64,000 bases of DNA, taken from Epichloe hybrida (taxonomy: Eukaryota > Ascomycota > Sordariomycetes > Hypocreales > Clavicipitaceae). The notes under the pieces are model-generated. The model was not told where the DNA came from and did no database searches. It was given only the letters and a program-made list of their open reading frames with translations. Position numbers and translations under genes: made by a program. The stretch spans positions 4,340,001-4,404,000 of the forward strand of contig JAFEKR010000003.1 of the NCBI GenBank assembly GCA_019022495.1, given 5' to 3'. Shown here piece after piece: positions 1 to 9,964 of the stretch (the stretch's first letter is position 1; every line of letters starts with the position of its first letter).

Positions 1-2392
1 TGCGATTTCTGGAAAGCTAGACTCGGCGGCGTCGACGGGGTGGTGTGCGCGTCGAGGTACTGTCCATTTTCACTACCCCCGGGGCGGTACAATGAGGTTG
101 TCGACTTGGTGTTGCCAAAGGTGTGCGGTATATGTAGGGAGAGGTGCGCTGCTTGAGTGCTTTGAGGGCCGGAACATTTTAAAATTCCAAGGTTGGTGGT
201 TGGTGGCGGGAGGACTTGGAGATTGAGGCGGGTTTTGTTGGAAACTGAGTGACTGAGTGGCGGCTTTTCACAACATCTTCTTTTGAGTCGAGAACCGGAC
301 TGCGAATTTTTCATGGACAAGATGGGCTGTTTTACGTTTCTCCAAGGGGAAAGCGCGGCGGTATCATGTGGGACAATCAGACGTCGCTTTGTGTTGCACT
401 TCTCTCTCGATCAACTCACGCCTTGGGCTCCCTGTGTCATTATTGTAACCACGTGTGCTGTGATGTCGGTCCCGCGTCCAACCTCTCGGCATGTGAGGCC
501 GACGGGGTCGCTTCTGTCGTCGATGAGCATCTCGGGAGCAAGGTAACGTTCCGGGGCGCCGAGGTCCGGGGGGAGTGGGGGGAGGCTACCGGACCAATGC
601 CGCTTACATGCATGGAGTTTTGACTTTTTCGTATGGCCAGCGCGAGTCAAAAGGAGGTAGGGTGGGTAAGGTATGGCAAGGTGAAGGCATTGGAACGGTG
701 GACTTGGTACTGGTTCGCGTCATGCCGAGAAATGACGGAGGCTACGCCGGAACGAAGACGGAGTTCCTGAGTCAAATCAGATGTGCCCGGAACACGGTGG
801 GGCTCCGGCGCTCCGGCGAGAGACCTCCTGGGGAAGCCGTACTATGGCACGTTTTGTGCCGGACGCGACGCTTAGGCCGTCATACAGGATGATGTGCATG
901 TATCCTGGCCCGTCCGCACAATCCCCTGGGCAGGTGCTGCCCCTCAAGAAGCAGGACGTGGCTGATCTCGATCAAACAGTCACCAACGCGCGCTCTTCCT
1001 GGCGTCGGGCTTGCACGAAACTGTTGTGCATATTCAAGGCGTCATGTGGTTGCCATTCGATCCAAGTCCAAGTCGTCGATCAAAGTGGATCGTCGCGGGC
1101 GAGCAAACGAACCAACCAGATCTGCCCAGACCTGACAGCTGTGTGCCGGCCGCCAAACACCCTGGCTGGAGTCGATCCCACCTTTTTGACTCCTGAACCA
1201 GTCCTTTTTGCTTCGCCTCGCCGCATCCGACTCCCTCAGACCCAAAGACTTCTGAAACTCTGCAACACGCCAGTTGTCGCAACAATGGCCCATGGCGTGC
1301 ATTCCAGCCATTCAACACTTGAGCACCAATCCGGACGGCTCGACTCCTGCTAGTGTGAATTTGCACTACGTGTCCTCGTCTCACATCGGCGGGGCTCGAC
1401 ACGAATCGCGCCCACGTACCGACGTACTCCGCATGCAGCGTCTCCTGAATTAACAAGTTTCCGGACGCTTGTCACACATTCGTCAGCTGCCTTGGTTCCG
1501 CGATTTAGCCAACGAACCCGATGAAGCAGTGACCCGAAAAAAGAAAGGATTCAGAACGAAAAAGGCAAAACTCGACAACACGTTGTCGCGTGCCCAATGC
1601 CGCATGCCGCATGCCGCATGCAAAGTACAGTTATTGCCTTGCTGTCGCAGCTTTGACCCTCATTCGTCTTGGGCGCTTTGGGGGGCTTTGGATGCTCTTC
1701 TTTTCCCGTCGGATGCCGCAGTAGTCGTGTGATTCCATCTAGCTCTTTCGTCTGTTCCCATCAGTTTCTCGCAACGAAACCACTCCGAGAGTTCTCATCC
1801 TTGTCTTGGCCATGGCCTTGGTGCAAACACTCCATTTCTCTCGTTTCCGCTAGTTGGTCCGCCCGCGTAACTTTGGTCATCGCATCGTCACGGGAGCGGG
1901 ACGAACTGTTAAAAAGGGCATCTGGGCATCGAATCTTGTTCGTTCTCATCTTTCTCACCCACGTGGTTTGCGTGCAAGTGCTACGTACAGTGACGCTGAG
2001 CGCGTGGCATTTTGCCATTCCTTTTTGGTTGGTACAAGTCAGGAATTGACCTTGACAACCGCAGGTCTCCGAGACACTTTGCTCTGCCGCTTTCTCACGA
2101 CCCCGAAGAACAGAAATAGCGAATTTTTATTCTTCTCGCACTTTCTCGCATTGTTAAGATCGGTGATAGCATTCCGGTGTTGGCGTCATTTCTGTCAATA
2201 TCCAGGCGTCTCATAACCTGGACACGCTCATCGACTCTACGACGGAACAGGCTGACCTTGGTCACACGAAATGGTCCTCATTATTTGAAACGAAAAGAGA
2301 GGACGTGTGCAGCTTTGGGCTCATTTGGCACTTGCTTTTTTTTTTTTTTAAAAAAAAAAGAGGCTTCCGAGAAATTAAGAATCCGTATCATC
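1..2392. other. Gene-free stretch upstream of the first gene
   Basis: I see no convincing coding region here. The open frames are short, overlap on both strands and lack splice or motif support. Visible structure is limited to three to four tandem copies of the 7-mer GCCGCAT near 1599-1621 and an abutting T-run/A-run near 2337-2360 just before the first gene. The first bases could belong to a gene transcribed leftward out of the window, but nothing recognisable is present. Confidence 0.5.
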
Positions 2393-3767
2393 ATGCCGCA
2401 AGAAAACAGCAAAATGGAGCGAATTCGAGCTGATCTATTGCGAAGAGCCCGCACGGATCGACAGCGAGACGAGAATGAGACTCGGAACGGCTGGATCGAG
2501 CAAGAGACGGGAAACAACCACAGTCAGTCAACAGCGGAAGAGTCAAACGCCGAGCCACCACGTACAAGAGCCGCTTTTCCACGTTGCCTGATCGCAGCAA
2601 GAAGATATCATCATTCAAATTCAGACGGCGAAACCCCTAAATCACCAACGGCGCCTCCGCGACCAGCAACCCTCTCATCGTCACGATATGGCGAGACCGG
2701 CCCCCCGAGCTCCTTGCCGTCGCCGATTCCTCTGTCACGCATGCCAGATTCACCGTCACCACATCCGCGAGGCCCTCCCACAGAGTTCGGACCCGATGCC
2801 AGCAACCCATTTCCACCGCCCGCAGACCATCTAATCGACGGATCGCCTTATCAACACTCACTGTCAGACCAGCCCGCAACCGACATGGAGAGTGGCCGAA
2901 AGCCTCGTCCAAAGCGATTCATGCTCTGCTTTCCTTTGGCGCAATCTCGACGGATCCGGTCCCAGAGCCTGACGTGCTTCGTATCAGGCGTGTTCCTGGC
3001 TAGCTTACTAGCAGTGTGTAAGTTTGTGCACCCTCCCGCCCAGAAAGAAATCATCTTGGGTTTCACATGTCTGCACCAAGTGTCGACTCGGCACGGAGGA
3101 CTAATTGCCTCTCTCTCATAAAAATGTAGACCTAGGCTTAGCTCTCACCAACCACATTGCCCGCGGCGAACTCACCATCATGATTATACTCGTCATCCTC
3201 GCCGCCACCATCTTCTTCTGCTACAGCGTTATTCGTCTCTGTGTCCTCGTCTCTCGAGGAGACCGCTCCCGGCGCAGACGCCTGCCCGAGATGTTCGGCC
3301 CAGGAGGCTATGTTGTTCCCCCAAAGCCCATACACGTGGTTCTCGCGCAAGATGAGGAGGCCGCTGGGATTGGGGGACAGGCAGTCAAGTCGCAGCCGCC
3401 CGCGTATGGACTTTGGAGAGAGAGCGTGGTACGTTGATTCCTTTGATCCTTGCAGCGTAGTACTTCCCCTCGTCAACATGGACAGCGTCAACGGGGGAAA
3501 AAAAAAAAGGTGATTGCTTCTTTTAAGAGCAGAATCTAATTACAGAATCAGAGAGTCGACCCAAACCGCTTATTCTGGCAACGCAACGAATCTGTCGAGC
3601 CCGCGTCACCCCGTCCAGAGACCCGATCAAGGCCGCGTCCGCCATCCTACGCCTCTGACGATGGCGTATCCTACGTCGTGGAAGCTCGTCCGCGGAGTAT
3701 CGCCCCGCTGCCTCAAGCCTATATCCCAGTGTCTGCATCCGGCACCCCTTCCATGCCGACAGTATGA
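2393..3767 (+). CDS. Two-helix membrane protein with PPxY motifs, uncharacterised
   Basis: Three-exon model: exons 2393-3017, 3130-3428 and 3546-3767. The introns have GTAAGT and GTACGT donors and the phases match, giving about 381 residues. The N-terminal 200 residues are polar and proline/serine-rich, ending in a basic RKPRPKR stretch. Two hydrophobic segments follow, one across the first splice junction (SGVFLASLLAVYLGLAL) and one in exon 2 (IMIILVILAATIFFCYSVI). The C-terminal tail carries QPPAY and RPPSY, PPxY-type motifs that in yeasts recruit WW-domain ubiquitin ligases such as Rsp5. The tail pattern (SYASDDGVSYVVEA, then SIAP) resembles a conserved but unnamed family of filamentous-fungal membrane proteins as I remember them. 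Ubiquitin-dependent trafficking is an inference from the motifs only. The ATG at 2393 follows an A-rich tract and is the first in frame after upstream stops in the other frames, although the same frame is open further 5'. Confidence 0.8.
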
Positions 3768-5844
3768 TTGGGAGTGAACATTGGTTCGCGCACTAAAATA
3801 GAAACCTGGCTCAATTAGATTGCTTTAAAAACCAAAGTCTAGCTCATACTTGCAGACTGTGGCTCGATTTTGTTTCATGAGGCTGATTAATGGGATACGG
3901 CGAGATTACGAGGTGATGCCTTTTTCAGCTTTACGTACGCCTTGGCCTGGGATCTTGTGGATACAATTCATCATGTTCTGGAACAGGGTCGGAGAATAAA
4001 GAGTTTTATCCTCGGCACGGAGAGTTTTGGCTCGTTGGACACTTTGGAGCGTCAACTGGGTATGAGCACATCTTGGACAGTTCGGGTGTGTGAAGGCGGC
4101 AAGGGATGCCAGCCACCATGACGAGACACATGAATCCGGGATTCTCCTTCCCTCGGCTTGACCATGCCTGGATTCTCATTTGGACAAGAGCCGGCATTGC
4201 CGTGGCTATCTGAACATGATACGTTTGCTCCGAGGATAGAACTTGGGTTTTCCCAAGCTAGGTGCGTTGACATCATGCGGAACCATGGAGCTCGCTCATC
4301 GGCCCGGGAGGAGTCTATAGAATATAAGTAGGAAACATTGTCTCTTGGCTCAAATACACGCCCTTGAATGAGTAATGAACAGGCGAGCACACGTGCGTGT
4401 ACGAAGCCACAAAGCTTCGCTAGTTAACCGTTCCCTGGCCTGATCCGGTGAGTAATACTCCTACTGCCTGGCTCCTCTAGTTCGCCCCAGCTGGGGGGGG
4501 GGGGGGAAGGGGCTAAGAATGCACCTAGAGCAGCCATATTTTGGCCTCCCTGCTTGTGATGTCTCTTTCCTGACTTTGTAGTGATTTCGGGGTGGGCGTG
4601 CTGAGCAGGAGAAAGCGCATTGCGCAAGAGGAGGGCGTGGGCCCGTCTCCACTCTTTAGCCAGCAGGCGCGACTGTTCCCCCCCCCTGCTGGCGCCTTCC
4701 CCCGTGTGCCCGGAATGCCATGCCAAAAGGCCCAGTCGGCCAAGTGCTGCTGCTGCTGGCCCCCCCTTCTCCCCCCCCGCCGCGGCCGTTGAAATAACTC
4801 GTCTCCCAGGTGCAAATTTTTTCCTTGACCCTTCAACCTTCTTCTTTGCAGGATCGGATTGATTTGTAGGTGGTTGTCGACGTTGTCGTAGCCTCGCTTG
4901 GAAGTACCAAACTTTGTTCCACATCAACTCTAGTTATTTTAATCTTTACTTTTCCGCTTAACGCCAGTTTTTCTGTTTTATTTTTTGTCGTCCTACTCAA
5001 GGTGTGTATTTGCTTCCTCTTTCGTTCCCCGCTCCCCCCGGTTCGTGCCATCTGCGCGTGCCAACGAGAACATGGTTTCGCGATGCGTTATTCGACCTTG
5101 CGCCGCTCTGCGCCCTCGCCCCTCCAAAGAAAAAAAAAACAGAACTTTATCATTTCGCCTCGTCTGCTGGCGCGGCTTGATGATTGGAAGCATGAATGGC
5201 CCGACCACAAAATACTAGACACCGAAGCTCTAGTAACCTCGGCACTTGCGCACGTAGCGTCGCCATGCCGCACTTGGGCGCAAGGCTTATCGCAAGTCTT
5301 AACGTCATCACCACGAAGTCTCTTCTCTCAGTCAGGCAATGATGCCTCGTCACTCCCTGCCACGCGACGACTTACACCCCGTACACACACACAACTTGGT
5401 ACCAGTCTGGAAGATGGCGGCACCGTCCCTAATGGCTTAAAACATCACAATGATCCAAATCTTTTTGGGTTTTCATGGCCCGTCACTCGCGCCTGCATGA
5501 GCGCAAACACAAGCCCATGTGTCGGGAGAAAATTCCCGACTCGTTGGTTTTGACGCCCTCTTCGATTGTAACACCAGTGGCGCCCTGACGCGACAATGCT
5601 TGGCCGAGGTGTCATGTGAGTCAAAGTGGACTGGGACGGGTCATTGAAGACTTTTTATCTTCCTCCATTGCATTGACGTGGTATAATATACAACGGCTTG
5701 CCGATTTTGGTGCCGGTGCCGGTCTGCATCCCTCGGGTGCTATTGGAAGATGGCTCGCTTCAAGTCTACCACTCTTGGATATTTATAGCCGGCACAGGCA
5801 CATGGAAGTCTTGGGCCAGGCGCTTTTCTCGAAACTTCCAACTG
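3768..5844. other. Gene-free stretch
   Basis: No gene recognised between the membrane-protein gene and the Gis2-like gene. The stretch contains a run of about 14 G at 4493-4506, pyrimidine-rich patches near 4680-4790 and an A-tract near 5131. Open frames are on both strands and look like chance. The right part may hold the promoter and a long 5' leader of the Gis2-like gene. Confidence 0.5.
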
Positions 5845-5900
5845 GACGAACGACGAGCGACGAGCGACGAACGACGGGCGACGAGCGACGAGCGACGAGC
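5845..5900. repeat. 7-bp tandem repeat (GACGAGC)n
   Basis: About eight head-to-tail copies of the 7-mer GACGAGC with single-base variants (GACGAAC, GACGGGC), lying about 120 bp upstream of the Gis2-like start codon. The length is not a multiple of three, so it reads open in several frames. Confidence 0.85.
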
Positions 5901-6020
5901 TGTGAGGGCGCGCCAGCATCGACAACCATCCGTCATCGCAGATCGGATATCACGAACCGACATGACTGTGTGCAGCATTACTAATTGGACGTTACTCGCA
6001 GACACTGAAAAAAAAACAAA

Positions 6021-6909
6021 ATGTCTTCCCTCTCCCGTCGTGCGTGCTACAAATGTGGCAACGTTGGCCACTATGCCGAGGTCTGCTCCTCCTCGGAGCG
6101 TCTCTGCTACAACTGTATGGATAAGACCTCACGTTCGACTTTTTTTCTGTGCATTGCCTAACAAGTTTTTCTTCTTCTTCTTCCCCCTCGTGCAGGCAAA
6201 CAGCCCGGCCACGAGTCCAACGGCTGCCCTCTACCTCGCACCACCGAGGCCAAGCAATGCTACCATTGTCAGGGTCTCGGTCATGTCCAAGCCGACTGCC
6301 CAACCCTGCGGTTGAGCGGTAACCCCACTGGCGGTCGATGCTACAACTGCGGCCAGCCCGGCCATCTTGCTGTGAGTCTTCCCCCCCCCCCCCCCGGCGG
6401 CTTTCACGGCGCAATATTGCGTTTGTGTACGCGTGCTGATGTGAGTTTCCCAGCGCGCCTGCCCAAACCCCGTTGCCGTTGGCCCTGGCCCTGGCACTGG
6501 CCCTGGTCCCATGGGCCGCGGTGTCCCCCCAATGGGCGCTCCCATGGGACGTGGCGGCTTCGCTGGCGGCTTCGCTGGACGCGGTGGGTTCGCTGGCGGC
6601 CCCCGTCCTGCCACCTGCTACAAGTGCGGCGGCCCCAACCACTTCGCCCGTGACTGCCAGGCCCAGGCCATGAAGTGCTACGCCTGTGGCAAGCTGGGCC
6701 ATATTTCCCGCGACTGCACCGCGCCCAACGGCGGCCCCCTGAACACGGCGGGCAAGACCTGCTATGGATGCGGTGAGGCTGGTCACATCTCCCGTGACTG
6801 CCCTCGGAAGAACGCCAACGGCGAGATGGCCCCCGAAGTTGACATTGGTAGCGTCCCTGTCGCCGCCGCCGCCCCCGCCCCCGTCGCCCCCATTGCCCCT
6901 GTGGCATAA
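6021..6909 (+). CDS. gis2: CCHC zinc-knuckle RNA/ssDNA-binding protein, Gis2/CNBP family
   Basis: Three exons (6021-6114, 6196-6371, 6454-6909) joined in phase give 241 residues. Seven CX2CX4HX4C zinc knuckles are visible: CYKCGNVGHYAEVC, CYNCKQPGHESNGC, CYHCQGLGHVQADC, CYNCGQPGHLARAC, CYKCGGPNHFARDC, CYACGKLGHISRDC and CYGCGEAGHISRDC. Knuckles two and four are each split by an intron. A Gly/Arg-rich linker (GRGGFAGGFAGRGGFAGG) separates knuckles 1-4 from 5-7, and the tail is Ala/Pro-rich. Yeast Gis2 and animal CNBP bind G-rich RNA or single-stranded DNA and act in translation and stress granules, and that role is likely here. The second intron contains a run of about 15 C, a probable sequencing trouble spot. 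The ATG directly follows an A-rich leader, which favours it as the start. Confidence 0.92.
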
Positions 6910-8746
6910 TTCAACATCCGCGACACGTCTTGTTGTCTCCCCTTCCAGGCAGACAAGACCTCCGCGCCTCTCCAACAGGGGGGCGACTTTTTTCTTCTTT
7001 TTTCCTTTTGCCTGCGAATTCGCCACGCTTTTTACTTCATTTTCCCCCTCGTTTCTCATGTTTATTCAAACCGTAATTCGTCACTGTTTAATGCCTGGAT
7101 TTACGGCGTTTCCCCTCATACAGCTTATCCGCGGCTCGTTCTTATTGAGACGGACCACTGGGTTGGTTTCTGCTTGGTTTTTTGGATTAAGCGGTTGACC
7201 TGGATTGCCAGGGATGATTTCTCCCCATACCAGCTCTCGATCGTGAGACGAGCCAAAACAGACATTGCAGTACCGTTATTTTATTTTGATTCCCTTCTTT
7301 TTCCTTGCACATTGTCGCATCTGCCGCTTTTCTTTGGTCTGCGGCCAAGGCTCAAGGCTTCCATGGACATGGCTCTCGGGACCTGTTGGACATTCGCAAT
7401 TACGATGACCTTTTTATTTCTCAACGGCTTTTTTTGGGTCACGAACTACACGGCCAACAAACAAACATACACTGTGACGTGGTTTTCTTGACGATGTAAA
7501 GAATTAATGCAACTGCGATGGATATACCCCGCGAGGATGTGAGTGGCTGTTGTGCTGAGCTGGGAACGGCGCGCGGCTTGCCCGAGCATTCTAGGGCCTC
7601 GAACCGATCTTTTGTATCAAGACTTGGCTTGCGATTCTATGAACGGGCAAGTTGCGGCAGCAGTTGGCAACGAAATAGTAAAGCATGGACGCGTATACTC
7701 GAACATTGACAGTGGAGAGGCAACAACGGTGGTGAGTGAAGACAAGGTTATGGAGAGAGTAAGAATCTCAGCTCAGCACAGAAATGGGGGGAGAGGGATC
7801 AAGGACAACGGAGGAGAAAGCACATGCAATAGGTGGTGCCGATCGCGTCTCGCTCTTTTGGTGGAAAAAAAAAAAAAACTGCTGCAAGTGGTTTTGCTGG
7901 GCAAGAGTCGGAAAGCGGAAGACTGAGGAATGGGAGGCAAACATGACAGACGCGGATGATGAATTGGGGCAAACCTGTGCATGGACCAACACATACATGG
8001 AAGTACAAATACATTTTCAAATACATGGAAGTAATTCCATAAAGCAAAGGCTGACAACTCGTCGGATCATATCTAGCCTCGCCTTGCAACTTTTGGCCTG
8101 CTCTTGCCCTCCCCTGCAGATTTGGTACCATGAGTGCGATGGCTCATTTTCCCCGCCGGAGACAATTCGTCGTTGGACCCCTGACGTTGCCTGATGAAAA
8201 GGTCTCCTATCCACGCTCTAAATGGGACGTTTTTTTTGTTTTGTTTACCGACTACATACGGATCCGTAGGCGAGCGAGCGATGCCGCCGTTGTCGTCCAT
8301 GCAGGGGCGTTTGTGCATCGCACCTGCCAATTGAGGGAGGCAGTGGCCCACTCGTGTTGGGGTCAACAGACCAGACGCAAGCAGGAAGAAATCCCCCTCG
8401 GCCGGCTAACTTCAAGATGCTCAACCTCACAGGTGAAGGTGTTGCAATCGACGCCTCGACGCACCCCCTGATTACCGGAGATGCCTCGTTTTGGTCCCCA
8501 GCTTGGCTCACAGTTGGACTTTGCTTTACAAGAAGATTTACATTGCTGGACACAGGCTACTTGGCTGCTCCTGTTTCATAGCCGTTATGGGAGCATTGAG
8601 GCAGGATACAATGGGACGTATCTAAATCTTGGATTGCACTGACCCCAGCTTAGCATATACTTTCACAGAATTGTCACCGAGGCTTCAGAAAGGCTACATC
8701 GCGTGCTGTTAGACACAAGTCATGGGCACACATATTCTCGAATTTG
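6910..8746. other. Gene-free stretch with 3' flank of the Gis2-like gene
   Basis: The first few hundred bases are probably the 3' untranslated region of the zinc-knuckle gene. I see no supported gene in the remainder. An A-run lies near 7866-7879. This is the left border of the unusual gene island. Confidence 0.5.
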
Positions 8747-9550
8747 TTAATATCTGTCTGCAACCATCTCCAATATGTCTTGCGACACACGGATGATTTC
8801 CTTGGCCTCCTCCTGGGCCAAGGCGACGGCTTTGAGGTACCTTTCTGTACCCTCTGCATCACCCTCGGTCAGACTTGCCGACGCCTCTTGGGAGCTCGAT
8901 GCCTCCCCAGTGGCGATAGCCTTAGCCTTGCTAACCTCGCTGTTTTTTACCTCCCGCACGGGAGCAGGAGAACCATCCTTGTTAGAGGAGGACGCGGTGG
9001 CGGCGGCAGCGGCGGCAGCGGCTGTCCTGGCAGCCTGTTGATCCCGTTGCTGCCGGATCCACGGCAGTTGATCGACCCGTTGGTCAAGCCACGCCGTGTA
9101 GCTCGCCGACGGAGGGCTAGCGCTGCCGTTAACCATCTGCAGCTGAGGGTGAAAGGGGCACCTTGGCTGCCTCTCCTCTTCGACGCTGCGGACTACTTGG
9201 TGTTAGCTTGGACAGTGATATTGTTTCGCGGGGCGAGGGTGCTTACACAACAGCCACCAAAACAACAGGTCAACTAGAAGCTCGAACGCCTCGTGCGAGA
9301 TGGACGGAAACTTGTCCTTGGCCACCCATTCATGGATGCCCTCGATGGAACCAGCCAAGCGCTGTTCCAACGCCTCCCGAGAGATGCCAGTGACATACAT
9401 GGCAAAGAGCTTTATGGCCTGGCGGCGGCCAGCGATATCACGAGGCCCATACGCGTCCAGATCGAGCTGGAATTCGCGGCTCGGGTGGTTTCGGGGGCGG
9501 CATTCCCTCCAGGGGCGGCCGATGGGTTCAAGAAAGTTAGAAGTAGCCAT
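8747..9550 (-). CDS. 249-aa helical protein with Ala-rich linker, island family A
   Basis: Two exons on the minus strand: 9550-9247 and 9192-8747. The 54-nt intron has a GTAAGC donor, a CTAAC branch site and a TAG acceptor, and the phases match. The N-terminal part is predicted helical (AIKLFAMYVTG, then EALEQRLAGSIEGIHEWVAK, then FELLVDLLFWWLL). A poly-alanine/serine linker follows, then a charged helix ending EGTERYLKAVALAQEEAKEI near the C-terminus. No known domain is recognised. The AVALAQEEA segment also occurs in the 256-aa protein at 21898-22760. The gene lies codirectionally downstream of the helicase-like gene, with a 414-bp spacer that carries a CAGCTG box at 9697-9702. Function unknown; it could be a partner protein of the helicase-like neighbour (inference from position only). 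Confidence 0.7.
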
Positions 9551-9696
9551 TTTGAAATTGCAGATTTGACGTTGATGTGATGCTGGTCTTCCTGTGGCTG
9601 TACTGATCCTCTCGATGGTGTACCGTCAAAGTTTAAACGGCCAAGGTTCCAGGCACAGAATTTTCACTCGACTGTTTTCGCAACTCACAGTTCTGC

Positions 9697-9702
9697 CAGC
9701 TG
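9697..9702. promoter_or_regulatory. CAGCTG box upstream of the 249-aa gene
   Basis: Palindromic CAGCTG within ctgccagctgtc, about 147 bp upstream of the start codon at 9550. The same hexamer lies 118-215 bp upstream of three other island genes. An E-box-type bHLH site is one reading. Confidence 0.35.
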
Positions 9703-9964
9703 TCTTCACTCGATACACCTGTTCATAGGCTCGCCAAATTCGCAAGTCACATCAAAGTGAACTGCAAGTGGGGACATTGCCTCCTAATAAACTAGACCAA
9801 ACTCCAAGGACACGCAGCGTCACGTCACGTCAGTCACTCATTTTTTTTGCAAAAGAAATGTCCGGACTTGATGCAAATCAAAATTTTATTGTCATCACTT
9901 TCTTCAATAATGAGGAAGCCTAAGTAGAGTAGCACTAAACCTTGACATGAATGTTCTGAATACT

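Noticed and set aside
4424..4927. 167-codon minus-strand open frame
   Set aside because: Low-complexity translation of purine-rich promoter sequence including a G-run; no motif.
5992..7059. 355-codon minus-strand open frame
   Set aside because: Antisense to the seven-knuckle Gis2-like gene; the Gly-rich content is a shadow of codon bias.
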